Assembly: GCA_963932465.1 (NCBI GenBank)
Contig: OZ010792.1
Span: 1,674,001-1,738,000 of the forward strand
Source of the DNA: Maratus speciosus
Taxonomy: Eukaryota > Arthropoda > Arachnida > Araneae > Salticidae
Reading direction: 5' to 3'
Length of the DNA stretch: 64,000 nucleotides
A program made the translations under genes and the position numbers. Position 1 is the first letter of the stretch, and every line of letters begins with the position of its first letter. Below the pieces are notes generated by a model. The model was not told the DNA's origin. It did not search any database and was given only the letters and a program-made list of their open reading frames with translations. Below, in pieces: positions 24,118-36,967 of this stretch.

Positions 24118-25250
24118 AATTTTTTTCGCGATCTATCGACGATGTTTGCGGTTTTTTCGCGATCTTTCGACGATGTTTGTGGTTTTTTCGCGATCTTTCG
24201 ACGATGTTCGCGTTTTTTTTCCCGATCTATCTATGACGTTCGCGATTTATCGACGATGTTCGCGTTTTTCCGCGATCTTTAGACAACATTTGCGTTTTTT
24301 TCGCGATCTTTCGACGATGTTTGCTTTTATTTGCGATCTTTCGACGATGTTTGCGTATTTTTTGCGATCTTTTGACAATGTTCGCGTTTTTTCCGCCAAT
24401 CCTTTGAAAAAAATTTGCGTGTTCTCCGCGATCTTTTGACGATATACGTGTTTTTTCGCGATCTTTTAGCGAAATCTGCGTTTTTTTTAGCGATGTTTGC
24501 GCGAAATTCGCTTTTTCCCCCGCGATCTTTCGATGAAATTCGCGTTTCTTCCGCGATCCTTTGACAGAATTCGTGCTTTTTCCACGATCATTTGTCAGAA
24601 TTGACATTTTTTTCCCGATCATTTGTCAAAATTAACGTTTTTTTTCCGATAATTCGACGAAACTCGCGTTTTCCCGCCATCCTTTATGGAGAGCTGCTAT
24701 TTTTCCGCAGCCCTTTGACGAAATTGGCATTTTTTTCGATCTTGTGACAAAATTTTCGCCATCTTTTGACGGAATTCGCCTATTTTCCACGATCTTTTGA
24801 CGAAAATCTTATTTTTTAGCGATCCTTCGATAAATTCCGCGTTCTTTCCGCGATCCTTTGACAAAATTTGTGTTTTTTCCGCGAACCTTTGACAAAATTT
24901 GTGTTTTTTCCGCGAACCTTTGATGACATTTGCGTTTTTCTGCAATAATTTGACGAACTTTGCTTTTTTTCCGTAGCCCTTTGATAAAGTTCGTGCTTTT
25001 TCCGCGATCATTTGACAGAAGCCGCATTTTTCTGCCAGCTTTTGACGAAAGTTTCTATTTTCCGCAGCGTTTTGACGAAATTGACGTTTCCTTCTTGATC
25101 TTATGACAAAATTTCGTTTTTTCTTCGCAATCTTTTGACGAAATTCACGTTTTTTTCGCGATCCTTTGACGAAATTGGCTATTTTAACTGCAAGCGATTG
25201 ACGAAATTGTTATTCGGCGAACATTTATCGAAAATCGTGATATTTACGTT
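24118..25250. repeat. ~30-bp minisatellite array 3
   Basis: Units of the form TTTTTCGCGATCTTTCGACG plus ATGTTTGCG begin the array. It grades into CGCGATCCTTTGACGAAATT units further right. Unit length is ~27-31 bases. The first ten or so units carry ATGTT where the other arrays have AAATT, so part of the array has its own variant. Frames on either strand are repeat artefacts. Confidence 0.85.
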
Positions 25251-25454
25251 CGAATTTTCGGACTAATGACCGATTTTTTTTTTTTTTAAAGAAATCAGCC
25301 CTACGTGGATTGACTCATTTAATAATGGGTGTTTCACAATCGCGTGTCTAGAGTTTTCTCCGTGAATTATTTATATTTTAAAGGGAATCGGAGCTTCGTC
25401 AATCGCATGTGGCGCGGATTGTATTATTATGGCACATGGCAAATAATTTCTAAC

Positions 25455-26809
25455 TGTTGAGATAATTACCAATAAGTAATATCTCAGTAAATTAATTTAG
25501 CAGAGTGAATTAAGCAAATGGAAACGTAAGTGCTTTATGTCCCGACCTCGGATGAAAAACTACATTAAACTATTAAATCTATTATAACTCAAATCTTAAA
25601 TGAAATTAAATATATTTAAACAGTTCAATGAAATTAACTTGCTGAAATGCAATAAGAAAAAGTAAAACTACTATGTGATCTAAATAACGAAAGACAAATT
25701 TAAAAGAAACAAAACATTTATTTAAATTTAGTCAAATCAGAAGAACAAGTTAACTAAAAGAATAAAATACATAAAACATACCTCAAACAGTTTTAACTTT
25801 AGAAGACACTGATTATGCATTTACATATAGAACAGATTGCACTGAGTAACGCTCCATGACACCTCTTTGCAGAAGTATAAAGAAATATAAAACGTCTTTT
25901 AATTCAATGCTCCAGAGCTCGATGAATAATTTATTATCTAAACGCTATACTTTGTTTTAAACTAATTCCAGTACCTCCAGTGACATCTCATAGCAATGTA
26001 AAACAAGAGACATTCCCACCAGGAAAAAGCAGTAGATAAACAACAGTCCGTAAATACGATCGATCACAAGCTCATCCTTCAACGTCGAGGAATCCGGAGA
26101 CAGCCCAGCTGACACTCCAATACACGAAACGTCTTCATTTCGAACACTAAAAAGGTTCTTCAAAAATAGAGGTCATACTATGTAGCTTCACTATTCCGAC
26201 GTCTGACTTTAAAAAGCAAAACAAAACAAGGACTAATTGATATCCATAGCAACTTCAAGATTGAGACATACTTTAATATTCAATGTGCGTTTCCTAGTTC
26301 TAATAAGCCTCCATGCCAATAAAAATATAAACCACAACTGCTCACATCTTGCTAAAAGGGTAAATCCCAACTGGCGAGGAAACAAGCTGGCCGAAGCATA
26401 TTTATATGATTCGGACATGCGTACTAACCGCCGGCATATGCAAAACAGATTGCTTCCAGAATGATCTGAGACTTACGACGCACTCTACCGGACAACTAAC
26501 GCCATCTTGTGGCGATCGGGAGTACTGCTCAACTATCATACGTGGAAAACGATCTCCGAGAACCGCGATGTTTTGAAAAACAGATGAACGGCAGAAGAAG
26601 ATACAATTAAAGGTAAACTGTAACTAAGGATGAAAGCAAATCAAATGAAGGATTTTAAGGATATATAACTACGAAAAACAAGGATATGAGGTAAGTAGAA
26701 TCTGTATTTATATTGTAAATAAAGGAAGGCTGTTTCAGCTAAAAAATGTAAATAAGTTAGAGCTAAAGTAGTACGGTGATAAGATACAGAGGGCTTGTTA
26801 TTCCTAACA
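25455..26809 (-). repeat. 3' LTR (minus-strand orientation)
   Basis: On the element's sense strand it begins TGTTAGGAATAACAAGCCC and ends ATTATCTCAACA. At 1355 bp it is long for a Copia element. Small frames inside (for example 25957-26163 and 26233-26418) are duplicated in the other LTR and have no family resemblance. Confidence 0.9.
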
Positions 26810-26826
26810 AGTGCCCCCCCTCTTAT
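26810..26826 (-). promoter_or_regulatory. Polypurine tract of the LTR element
   Basis: On the minus strand the sequence AAGAGGGGGGGCACT directly precedes the 3' LTR. A purine run in this position primes plus-strand DNA synthesis in LTR retrotransposons. It supports the minus-strand orientation. Confidence 0.7.
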
Positions 26827-29800
26827 CACTCGTACCACACCAAGGGCAAATGCCTAAAGAAGCACCATACACGATCATACAGACCACGTTATACAGGTAA
26901 TCTTCCAGGCTTCAAAACTTAACAACCCATCAGCTCCATCTCAAACAAAACTCTAAAACAGCAAAAACTCAAATACAAACCTCAACATCCACTTAAATTA
27001 CCCAGATAAGAAAAATAGCAAGCCAGGGAAAACCTATAAAAATCAAGCTCCGGAACATTAAAAATATCTTTAAAAATACAAATTACATAACACATAAAAA
27101 TACTAATTATACATAACACACTTTGAGCTAAAAAAAATGCTGTTTACAGCATATAATGATCCAATACAATGCATAAAAATCATTAACTTAATATGATCAT
27201 CCCAGGCGTTAAAAACTTTACGATGTACTTATAAATCTTATACATTTTCAACTTTCACATCTTAAAAACTTCTGCCATCAGTCTGCACTTGTTATATAAT
27301 AATTCAAAAGAAAACTTCATTGAAAAAGTCCATTTTTTTTCACTTCAAACCTTCATCACAACAGGCAATTCATTATCATTACCATGACTCACTATCAATA
27401 CAAAAACTCTAAGACACCCAAGTAAGTAAATCACTTATCGAAATTAGTAAAAAAAAAAAAAATTCATTTTTGAATTCTGGACCTCTTAATCAAAAATATA
27501 TATTAACTTTTAAACTATTCAAAAATAAAGAAAATATCCAGTTTCAATTTTTTAAATTCAAGAAAAACAACAACCCTTCAAAAAAAACTTAGTTTAATTT
27601 AAAATTTAATTTAAATCTTAAAAAAAAAATTCGTAATCTCACAAACAATTATCAAAAACAATTATTATATACAAAGATCAGCAATCCCAGGGCAAAACAA
27701 CCGGTCATAATTCTAAAATAATCCTCCAATTCCTTACATCATCTATTCCTTCAGCCCTTCATGATTTCCAACAATCAACACTCCCTCAAGGTCATTTACA
27801 AGGTATCCTCTGCAACTCAGCTTACATTAACATATTCAACATTGTACAACTTTACTTAAAGCTATACTATCTGTTAATGTCAAATATCCTCCTCTCCAAA
27901 AATTTCACTGCAAACTAAAAATATGTAATCACTAATCTTCAGCAATGAAACTCCATCTGGCCATTTCTACATATCTAAGAGCTCTGACAATCGGGACAAC
28001 ACAGAACTAATTATACGGTCCCAATAAACTAGGACAACGAAAAATAGACATGTTGAAATGGTACACCCAAACATTCTAAGCCATTCAACATACTGAGATC
28101 CGAAGGTCAAGTGGCCATTGTCGACCCGGGGATCCCAGCATATCCTATCAGCACAGATGCCTAAGCACGCACGTATTCCAAAAATCCAAAATAATAAATC
28201 CATTGCTTCCGGCCGAAAGACTCCATACCACGTATACAACATAAGTACGTAGATATGTAAACCAGACGAAGAAACGCCGAAATATTTAACCTGTAAAAAC
28301 TTCAAAAATTAATTCCATGAAAATCCAAGTATCATTTCCGGCAGAGGAGGTTCAACATCAAAACGCCACAGAAAACTTAAGATTGCATATCGACACCATA
28401 TTACCATTCAGAGGAAATAAAAATCTGTTGCAAAGAAGGTAGTATCTTATGTCGAGGAACAATTCACTTTAAAAACAGCCAAGTCAGGAAACTTAACTTC
28501 TTAAAAATATTTAACCAGAGACCAGCTCCAGTCACAACTAATCCATCTCCTCTCCAATCAAGAAAATTGAATATCACCTAAAAATTCACCCCAGGATTAC
28601 CAAAAACAAGATTATAATTTAATTCAAATACATCTGGGAAATCTAAAAATATACCTTATAAGTTGGCAGGATGTCTACATCAGTCAGAGAACTCTCCATC
28701 TCTATAGAACTTGACACCTCCATTATCAGAAGCAGGTAACCCGGGAAATACTTTTTACACCGCCCTCTGACAAAAACTGTGTCCCAATAAAATTCATACC
28801 ACCAATTGACCAACTGATACAAAACTAACTCTTACAGATTAAATCAAATCCACACAGTTTCAAACATTATATCTTTACGGTCAATACTCATTTTTACCAA
28901 TCCTAAACTTTATATCAAAAATTCTTCAAACATATTAAACTTAAACCATTAGCAAGCTTTTAAAGATTATGGCAAAAACTATCTCAAGACAACCAGTTCT
29001 GCACAACTTTACCCAGACACTAAAAATTTAACTTCTCTAAAAATTTAATTATTCTAAAAATTATTCAATCTAAAACATCTAAAAGCTCTCAAACAAACTT
29101 CAACCATTAGAAATTAAACTATTGTAAACCTCAAATTCGTATATATACGGAGCCACATCCAGAATCCCCCTCTCTCAAAAACCAGCCTCCTTTCCTTATA
29201 ATTAACCATGCTTTATTCAAACATCAAGATCTCAAGTGCCAAACATCACATTAGACAAACTGTACCATTAATTCAACTGTAAAAAAAATTGAAATTCAAA
29301 AGATAAATATTTTATACAACCTATAATTAACTGAAACATAAAAACCAATATTATATGTACCCACTCAACAATATCCAGCATGCCTCTCACGATCCAACTC
29401 CACATTGAGCATTAGCGGAATATCAAACACTATCTTACCCATGATTAGAGAAAAATCTAACTAAGGCAACAGGACATTTACAATCATAGTCCCTATTTAT
29501 GGCTATACTGAAGAGCAAGAAAAGCAACTTAAAAAGTAACTTAAATCATGCCAAAAAAAAAAAATCCCTAACTTCACTGAATTGCCCAAATGAAGTCTCA
29601 CTATATATAAGTACTGAAGATCCTCCACATTGAGTCTTAACACCGAGAATTTGCCAAAAAGATGTCGTCATACTCAATGGAAACCCTCATATAGACCATC
29701 TTAAAAACAGGCAATCCATAAAAGTCAAAGATTTATATCTTATATCTATAAATTTTAAAAATATTTATACAAATATAAAAAAAATTGCAAATTAATCCAA

Positions 29801-32275
29801 GTCAAACTTTAAATTTAATATTGTGCTTCCAACAAAAAAAACATATCTTAATAGCTACAGTCCATCCACTGGTAATGGTCTAAAAACCTCTTCATAAGAT
29901 TCAAGAATCCTCTTAAACATCAAATTTAAATACAAGAATATCTTTTATTAAATTACAGACACAAACTGGGATGATCAGAGACAAGAACAAGTCTGAAAAG
30001 CACATTTATAGAGTATATTTCAAAAATATGAAAATTCACAACTACCTCAAAGGTTGATCAAAGCATTAATGAACCGGCGGCATTAAACCACATACAGCAT
30101 TTAACAAAAATGAATTATCAAATAACTCACGTTTTCAAAGCCTGGTTTAACCAAGACTTACTAAAAACCAGTCAAATACTGTCTTAAAAAGTTTATCAAC
30201 ACCACCGATCCATCAAGCAATAATCCCTTTTAAAAATCATGTTCAATTATATTAATACAAGTCAGAAACTAAACTTTTAATGCAGGATTACAGATATTAA
30301 CGACACTAAGTGACCCCTCACATTTATAAAACCATTAAACTCAATTTACTTTAACCAATTCAAAAATTTAGTGAAAATACACTTTTAAACCTTTGATTAA
30401 TATAACTTTAAACAATCGTTGTATTTAATCATTTTATTAAAAAAAAAAAAATGTATCAGAAATTACTTAAAAGCTAAAGAAAAATAGACCCAATAATTTA
30501 ACTTTATCTAAAATTTATAAAAACAAGCTTGCACCACAGCACTCCAGGCAGGTTCCTTAATTTTTAAACTTAAACGTGAAAAGAAAACCCCCAAATGCAA
30601 AGTACAAGTTGCTCAGTAAGCTGTAAATAAAACCTTTAACTTTATAAAAAAAATCTATTACAGAAATTAATCTTTTAATATGCTTTAGCTTATAAAAATA
30701 ACTTAGTTTTCTTTATTATTCAATACAATCTCTAAATTGATAAAAGAACATGAGGATCACTAAAAAGTCATGCATGGTATTATGTTTTTAAACTGTTCAG
30801 TTAATTACATTCAATAATTTTACAAAGAAATAGAATTTAGCTTTTAACTCTTAACATCAGGCTCTATTACTATAAAAAAAATATCGTACTTGCTCAAGCC
30901 CCGATACCCAATTTTTATCTAACTTTTGGAAAGGAATCAGGCTGTCTAAAACTTTCTACTTCTTAAAACTTTAAATAGATTATCTAAAACAGTTGATCTT
31001 AAAACATTAAAAATTCCTTAAACATTTTTCAACTGATTTATCTTAAACTTAACGGTAAGACTCCAGATAAAAGCTCCACAGAAAAACATTTTAAAAAAAA
31101 TTTCTAAAAATATTAATAAAACATACGTTTTAATATAATACAACAATAATTTCTTTAATTAAAAGTACAGACAAGATGCAGACTTAGCAGATCCAAATAA
31201 AAAGTCGAAAATCACCGAGAATCACATTTTGACATTATCTTTCTCCATTTTGTAGCATAATCGGCATTACTTTATACTAAACTTCAGCAGGAAAAACCCA
31301 ATTGAGCATCGTTGTCATTGTATGTCCTTATAATATGCACAGTTCAATAAACTTTATATAATGTTCCAATTAACACATGATCAGTTCTCAGAAACTGGAA
31401 AATTCACAAATTCACACAGTGACCAGTCAATGTCCTTTTTTCAGAAAAACCTATGCAACGGGCACCAGCACTGCGACCACTGTGCTCAAAAAAATTGGAG
31501 CTATACAATCCACACTGGAAAGTACCATCGACATTAATTAACTGATGAAACACCAGCTTTAATGATGACACCATTTCGTTGACACATCTGAAAGCACTGA
31601 ATATGAAGCACCGAAGATGAATCACTGAAACTTCATTATCCTTTATCTTCTTAGCCTTTTATTTCACTTCTTTATTAGAAAAATTTCTCTTCTGATGAAC
31701 ACTCATTGTGCCATGGAGTACCCAGCATTCTAAACTATTTTATTGCATGTCATGGAGCACTCAGTACATTACTTTCAATATCAAAGAAAATTTTTAATTA
31801 TACTGACAAAAATCTATTACTTTATGTCTTAATCATTCAATAATAATCCCTTAAAAATTTTAATATACCAATTCAATTTTCAAACGTTACTTAAACTTTA
31901 CTAATAAATTTAGAAATTACTTTAAACTATTAAACTTTATAAAAAAAATACACTTAAAATATAACATTCAAAAAAAAATTATCGTCGGCCCCCCCCTCAA
32001 AAATATCAAATAACTTCCGTGAGGGCCGATGATTAAAGTTAAACGCCAGACCAATCACGGTCAAACTGGAAATGAACACGGTCAAACTGGCAAAAAAAAA
32101 TTTTGAGGTCGGAAACTTAAAAATATATCTAACTATACCATCTTAAAACTTCATTAATTTATAGACTTAACTTTTAAAAATTTACTACATATAATCTGAC
32201 TAACAAAACTTTAATAAACAGAATAAATTTTCAACTTTTAACTATTTTAATTAAATTTTTAAACGGGGCAGGGAC
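26827..32275 (-). other. Non-coding interior of the LTR element
   Basis: About 5.4 kb without any long open frame; the longest is 112 codons (27967-28305, minus) and resembles no retrotransposon protein. The plus strand is strikingly rich in A and C, so the element's sense strand is T- and G-rich throughout. A short tandem, CACGGTCAAACTGG twice, is at ~32056-32090. This layout fits a large retrotransposon derivative with the coding region lost or replaced. Confidence 0.65.
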
Positions 32276-32288
32276 GGGCCCATAACCC
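32276..32288 (-). promoter_or_regulatory. tRNA-iMet primer-binding site
   Basis: The plus strand reads GGGCCCATAACCC, identical to the anticodon stem-loop of animal initiator tRNA-Met. The minus strand is therefore complementary to it. It lies 3 bases from the 5' LTR (ends 32292). Priming by an internal half of this tRNA is known for copia. Confidence 0.75.
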
Positions 32289-32291
32289 ACA

Positions 32292-33647
32292 TGTTGAGAT
32301 AATTACCAATAAGTAATATCTCAGTAAATTAATTTAGCAGAGTGAATTAAGCAAATGGAAACGTAAGTGCTTTATGTCCCGACCTCGGATGAAAAACTAC
32401 ATTAAACTATTAAATCTATTATAACTCAAATCTTAAATGAAATTAAATATATTTAAACAGTTCAATGAAATTAACTTGCTGAAATGCAATAAGAAAAAGT
32501 AAAACTACTATGTGATCTAAATAACGAAAGACAAATTTAAAAGAAACAAAACATTTATTTAAATTTAGTCAAATCAGAAGAACAAGTTAACTAAAAGAAT
32601 AAAATACATAAAACATACCTCAAACAGTTTTAACTTTAGAAGACACTGATTATGCATTTACATATAGAACAGATTGCACTGAGTAACGCTCCATGACACC
32701 TCTTTGCAGAAGTATAAAGAAATATAAAACGTCTTTTAATTCAATGCTCCAGAGCTCGATGAATAATTTATTATCTAAACGCTATACTTTGTTTTAAACT
32801 AATTCCAGTACCTCCAGTGACATCTCATAGCAATGTAAAACAAGAGACATTCCCACCAGGAAAAAGCAGTAGATAAACAACAGTCCGTAAATACGATCGA
32901 TCACAAGCTCATCCTTCAACGTCGAGGAATCCGGAGACAGCCCAGCTGACACTCCAATACACGAAACGTCTTCATTTCGAACACTAAAAAGGTTCTTCAA
33001 AAAATAGAGGTCATACTATGTAGCTTCACTATTCCGACGTCTGACTTTAAAAAGCAAAACAAAACAAGGACTAATTGATATCCATAGCAACTTCAAGATT
33101 GAGACATACTTTAATATTCAATGTGCGTTTCCTAGTTCTAATAAGCCTCCATGCCAATAAAAATATAAACCACAACTGCTCACATCTTGCTAAAAGGGTA
33201 AATCCCAACTGGCGAGGAAACAAGCTGGCCGAAGCATATTTATATGATTCGGACATGCGTACTAACCGCCGGCATATGCAAAACAGATTGCTTCCAGAAT
33301 GATCTGAGACTTACGACGCACTCTACCGGACAACTAACGCCATCTTGTGGCGATCGGGAGTACTGCTCAACTATCATACGTGGAAAACGATCTCCGAGAA
33401 CCGCGATGTTTTGAAAAACAGATGAACGGCAGAAGAAGATACAATTAAAGGTAAACTGTAACTAAGGATGAAAGCAAATCAAATGAAGGATTTTAAGGAT
33501 ATATAACTACGAAAAACAAGGATATGAGGTAAGTAGAATCTGTATTTATATTGTAAATAAAGGAAGGCTGTTTCAGCTAAAAAATGTAAATAAGTTAGAG
33601 CTAAAGTAGTACGGTGATAAGATACAGAGGGCTTGTTATTCCTAACA
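32292..33647 (-). repeat. 5' LTR (minus-strand orientation)
   Basis: Identical to 25455-26809 as far as I compared, apart from one extra A in an A run (~33001). By analogy with other LTR elements it should contain the promoter and RNA start, but I could not place a TATA box with confidence. Confidence 0.9.
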
Positions 33648-33791
33648 CTAACAAAATATTTTTTCTAAGTTTAAACAGTTGAAAAATAGTCTGCAGACCT
33701 TCTGAAGAGTCTGCGACGTGCGTCGCAGCGTTGCGCCGATTCTGCGCCCGGGATAATATGTAATAATTTTTAATAAAAGATATATCAAAAT

Positions 33792-34208
33792 TAGGGATTG
33801 ACCGAATAGTCGATTCGGTATTCGGTGATTCGGCATGTAAACCGAATATTCGGCTTTGGCCGAATAATTGCGGATAATTATTTTCTTAAAAGTACAAGAA
33901 TTCTCTTTTATTTAGAAGTAGAATAGGCTAATGAGTTTCAATATTATGTGCATGAGTTCAGAGTTCAGCTGCACTACAAAAAACAAGTCAAAGTTCAATT
34001 TTAATGAAGAAAAAAAGAAAAACTTTTTCCTTCCTAAAATAGTCTACATAGAAATAAAATTAAAACGTCTACAATAGAGAGAAAAAAAGTAAGGAGGATA
34101 GGGCATCTTTTCCTTATCAATTAATTTTTATTCTTTCTACATTAGTTTTTTTTTTTAATTTAAATTTATTTAATGTATATATTTTTTTAATATGCACATC
34201 AAATAAGT
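33792..34208 (+). mobile_element. Truncated arm of the TAGGGATTGACC hAT family
   Basis: It begins TAGGGATTGACCGAATAGTC and matches the left arm of the element at 53991, including AATATTATGTGCATGAGTTC and GCTGCACTACAAAAAAC. It breaks off after CATCAAATAAGTAT, where an inverted repeat A copy begins. The junction looks like a rearrangement, not an insertion end. Confidence 0.75.
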
Positions 34209-34806
34209 ATCAGATTTTTAAAAAATGGAGTTTTTGAGAGATTGCATCTCAAAAGTAGCGATTTTATGAAATTTCGCATAATTTAAAATTGAATTGCAAA
34301 AGTTGCATGCATCTTAGGCTTAAAATAAAATTTACTGTGAAACTCCCATTAAAGGTCTTTGGATTACCATCAATGTTTATCTTTAAAATAATTTTTTTCA
34401 TTATGAAAAAAAAATCTTAAAATCAGTAATAATTCCATTTTTTGTGCTTAGAAACAATTTTTTTAAATTAATTTAAAATGTCACTATATTTTTTAAAACT
34501 ATGCTAAAGTAAAATTCAGCTTAATAACTATTTGTAAAAAATAAATTGACTGGATACGCTAAATATTTTTGATACTGTGTTCATTTCAAAATGAAGCGTT
34601 TTTCTGTTTTTCCAAAAATTGTCAATTTTATCGCAAACTTTAAAGTGCTGTAACCACAGAAAAAATTTTTTTTGGGGGGTGGGGAAATCCTATTGGGAAA
34701 TTTTGTGTATTGCTTAGTTGTAACTACTGTAATTTTTTGAAAAAAATCTATGATGGTGAATTGACGCATATCAGTACTGCCTGCCTGAATTGAGATGGAA
34801 TAGCTC
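34209..34806 (-). repeat. Inverted repeat A copy, 5'-truncated
   Basis: Reverse complement of repeat A, ending TTGAGATGGAATAGCTC at 34806. It carries the longer CAGTACTGATATGCG variant seen in S1 and S2, so it is closer to S than to L. Confidence 0.8.
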
Positions 34807-35311
34807 ATTAGAATTGTATAGCAATTAACTGCATAGAGCCATAGAGCTAAGGCAAATTTTGACCCTAGTTTCGTTTCTTGGATTCTTGTGACGTAGCTGG
34901 GGGAGAGTCCTCCGATTGGAGGAAAACTTAAGAGCCAACCTGTATGTCTAATAACCTTGACATACGCCAACCTAAAATGCAGCAGCCCGAAAACTAACGT
35001 GATTGGTCCACTTTCCTGAATGCTTCCAGACTGTTTTTTACTACGTCATCACCCTGGAATCATGGAAAATACAACATTTATAAATAATGACATATTAGAA
35101 AACACAGGAAAGCTGATTTTTATGAGATTCAAAATAAAACAAACGATTTAAACATAATTTGTTGAAAAATGTGAAATTTTTAAAGTAGGGCATTTCCATG
35201 AAAAAGTGGACATGAGGGTTGAAATTTCAAACTTCTTTCATTATTACAAGAAATATATCAAATTAAAGGTAAAAATATGACACATATGAAATTACAGAGA
35301 ACTAAGCTGTA
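34807..35311. other. Low-copy flank of the Tigger element
   Basis: No gene seen. Bases ~34880-34975 match ~3280-3390 in reverse orientation (CCAACCTGTATGTCTAATAA, GGATTCTTGTGACGT). Confidence 0.4.
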
Positions 35312-35654
35312 TGGTCAGATGGGGTAAAATAGGTCAAAAAACAGCATATTTTACAATTGCACCATTATAAGAAAAAAAATAAAAATTCCACCACTGAAAA
35401 AACAGATCAGAATATGCAAATGGACACTTCTTATTACATTTTAAGAGAAATATTTCTGAATTACTAAATTTTTGGAACTGATAAACAAGATTTAAAATGT
35501 GTTGTTTATGACTTGTTTTACCCCATGGGGTGGGGTAAAATAAGTCAGTAGTGGGGTAAAATAAGTCATGCTAAAAATCGATTCTATTGCACAATTTATT
35601 GAATACTATTTATGTAAATATGTACATAAATGTGAAAAGAATGAGGATGAACAC

Positions 35655-36967
35655 TTATAGAAAAAAATACTGCCTCCTGTGGTTCATTTCAGGTTCTGGA
35701 AGGACTTTAACTATTTGTGATACATCAACTTCAGATATATCATCTATTTCTGGGAACACAAAGTGAGAACTTCCACTTTGCTTAGCAAATTTTACATTGT
35801 AGGCATCATTAATTTGTGAAAGTATGATGCCATGAAACATTTTCTTTGTTTTTTTCCCCAAAAACTCTACTTGCACCCATTTTCCAACTTTTAAAGAATG
35901 ATCATTATCAATCTTCTCTGAATCAGAGCATGTTGTATTTTCTTCTGAAAAGAAGTTGGCATTTTTCTTCTGTTTCTTTAGAAACATTTGAGTAGTTTTA
36001 TTTTCCCTGTGCACTTTCTCAGCATGAAATCTCTCCAGTGTTGTGGCAGTTGTGAGAATTTCACCAGTTTTTCTCTGCATACGAGTTCTTTTTCTTTGGG
36101 CATTCTTCACTGCATCTTTGCAAAATGCTGATTGTGCTGGTGATAATGTGCTTATGATTGCAGCTTCTATGTGTTTAAAAGGAGAACCTAAACTTGATTC
36201 ATCTTGTTCCCTGTATAAAGATACAGACGGTTCATTTGTTATTGAGATCTTAGATGTATTCATAACTACATTTGAAGTTGATGCCACTGCTTCAACTACA
36301 TTAGTTTGATTTCGCTCTGCAGCATAGTTTTCTAAAACTCGTTTGTACACAACCTCTTTCTTAGGGGGAAACAAGCCACTTCCTTTAAACCCTTCAACTG
36401 CATTTTCTGATGGAAGTTTTTCGAACAGTTTGTTTAACAATGAAGGGAAAACTGCTTTCGATACATTCTGCAATCGACTCTCCCGATACCAGTTCTTTAG
36501 AACTCTTTTCCATGACAACTTTAGAGGCCCAAAAACACCAACATCAAGAGGCTGTAGGGCATGGCTTGTGTTAGGTGGGAGACAAAGAAGTATCACCTGA
36601 TTGTCTAATGCTTTTTTAACTGTTCCATACGTTAAATGGCTCCCATGACCATCAAAGATTAGCAAAACTGGAAGTGCAAGTTTCATGTTTGATATGGTGT
36701 CGATAAAGAATTCGATCCATTTTTCAAATATATCATCTTGCATCCACCCTGAAGGACTGACTGCAAAAATTGCACCATCTGGACCACCTTTCGTCCATGT
36801 ATCATACAGATTCTTGCCTTTATACACAGTTAAAGGTGCCATGTATTGTCCAGTCGCTGACACACAGAAAAGAACTGTGTACATTGTTTTGCCGCCAGTA
36901 GCACATTCCATGTAAGCATTTCGAGATTTTTTTTCTACATACACTTTGCTTGAAATTGGATTTGTAC
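35655..36967 (-). pseudogene. Tigger transposase, catalytic and C-terminal part
   Basis: Transposase catalytic domain of the DDE_1 family, which would cut and rejoin the element's ends in the nucleus. From PISSK onward, 434 residues are open to a stop at 35655. Two of three catalytic aspartates are visible: LLIFDGHGSH and LQPLDVGVFGPLK, with 35 residues between them. The first aspartate (NADETGLS) is in the upstream part at 38634. A basic segment (QRKRTRMQRKTGEI) and a FLGKKTKKMFHGIIL module, which may be a small DNA- or chromatin-binding tail, follow. The frame nominally begins at 37016, but its first ~19 residues come from the inserted hAT DNA. Expression as one protein is blocked by that insertion. 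Confidence 0.9.

Larger units (their letters stand above)
25455..33647 (-). mobile_element. Copia-type non-autonomous LTR retrotransposon
   Basis: Two direct repeats of 1355 and 1356 bp (25455-26809, 32292-33647) begin TG and end CA. They are flanked by a 5-bp duplication CTAAC (25450-25454, 33648-33652). On the minus strand the 5' LTR is 32292-33647. It is followed after 3 bases by a primer-binding site matching the initiator tRNA anticodon arm, and a G-rich polypurine tract abuts the 3' LTR. That tRNA site is the primer type known from Drosophila copia. The 5.5-kb interior has no frame resembling gag, integrase, reverse transcriptase or protease, so the element would depend on enzymes supplied elsewhere. 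The only LTR difference I noticed is one extra A (~33001), so the insertion is recent. Confidence 0.85.
23462..33752. mobile_element. hAT element hosting the LTR retrotransposon
   Basis: The ends are CCCAGCAGCAGAATT and, reversed, CCCGGGCGCAGAATC, with an exact 8-bp duplication ATAATATG (23454-23461, 33753-33760). Without the LTR element the body is ~2.1 kb and contains a minisatellite. A 289-bp relative with the same type of ends is at 52090-52378. An internal CAGGGGTGAAAGTGC at 23808 resembles another hAT end but has no partner. No transposase recognised. Confidence 0.8.

Noticed and set aside
25957..26464. Conserved small proteins at 25957-26464 and 32794-33302
   Set aside because: They lie in the two LTRs, so identity reflects recent insertion, not selection.
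27967..28305. 112-residue frame in the LTR element as a possible envelope or gag remnant
   Set aside because: It has no recognisable motif and no signal or fusion-type organisation; a chance frame is likelier.
32276..32288. Part of a tRNA gene (GGGCCCATAACCC)
   Set aside because: Only 13 bases of the anticodon arm are present and they lie 3 bases from an LTR, as expected of a primer-binding site.
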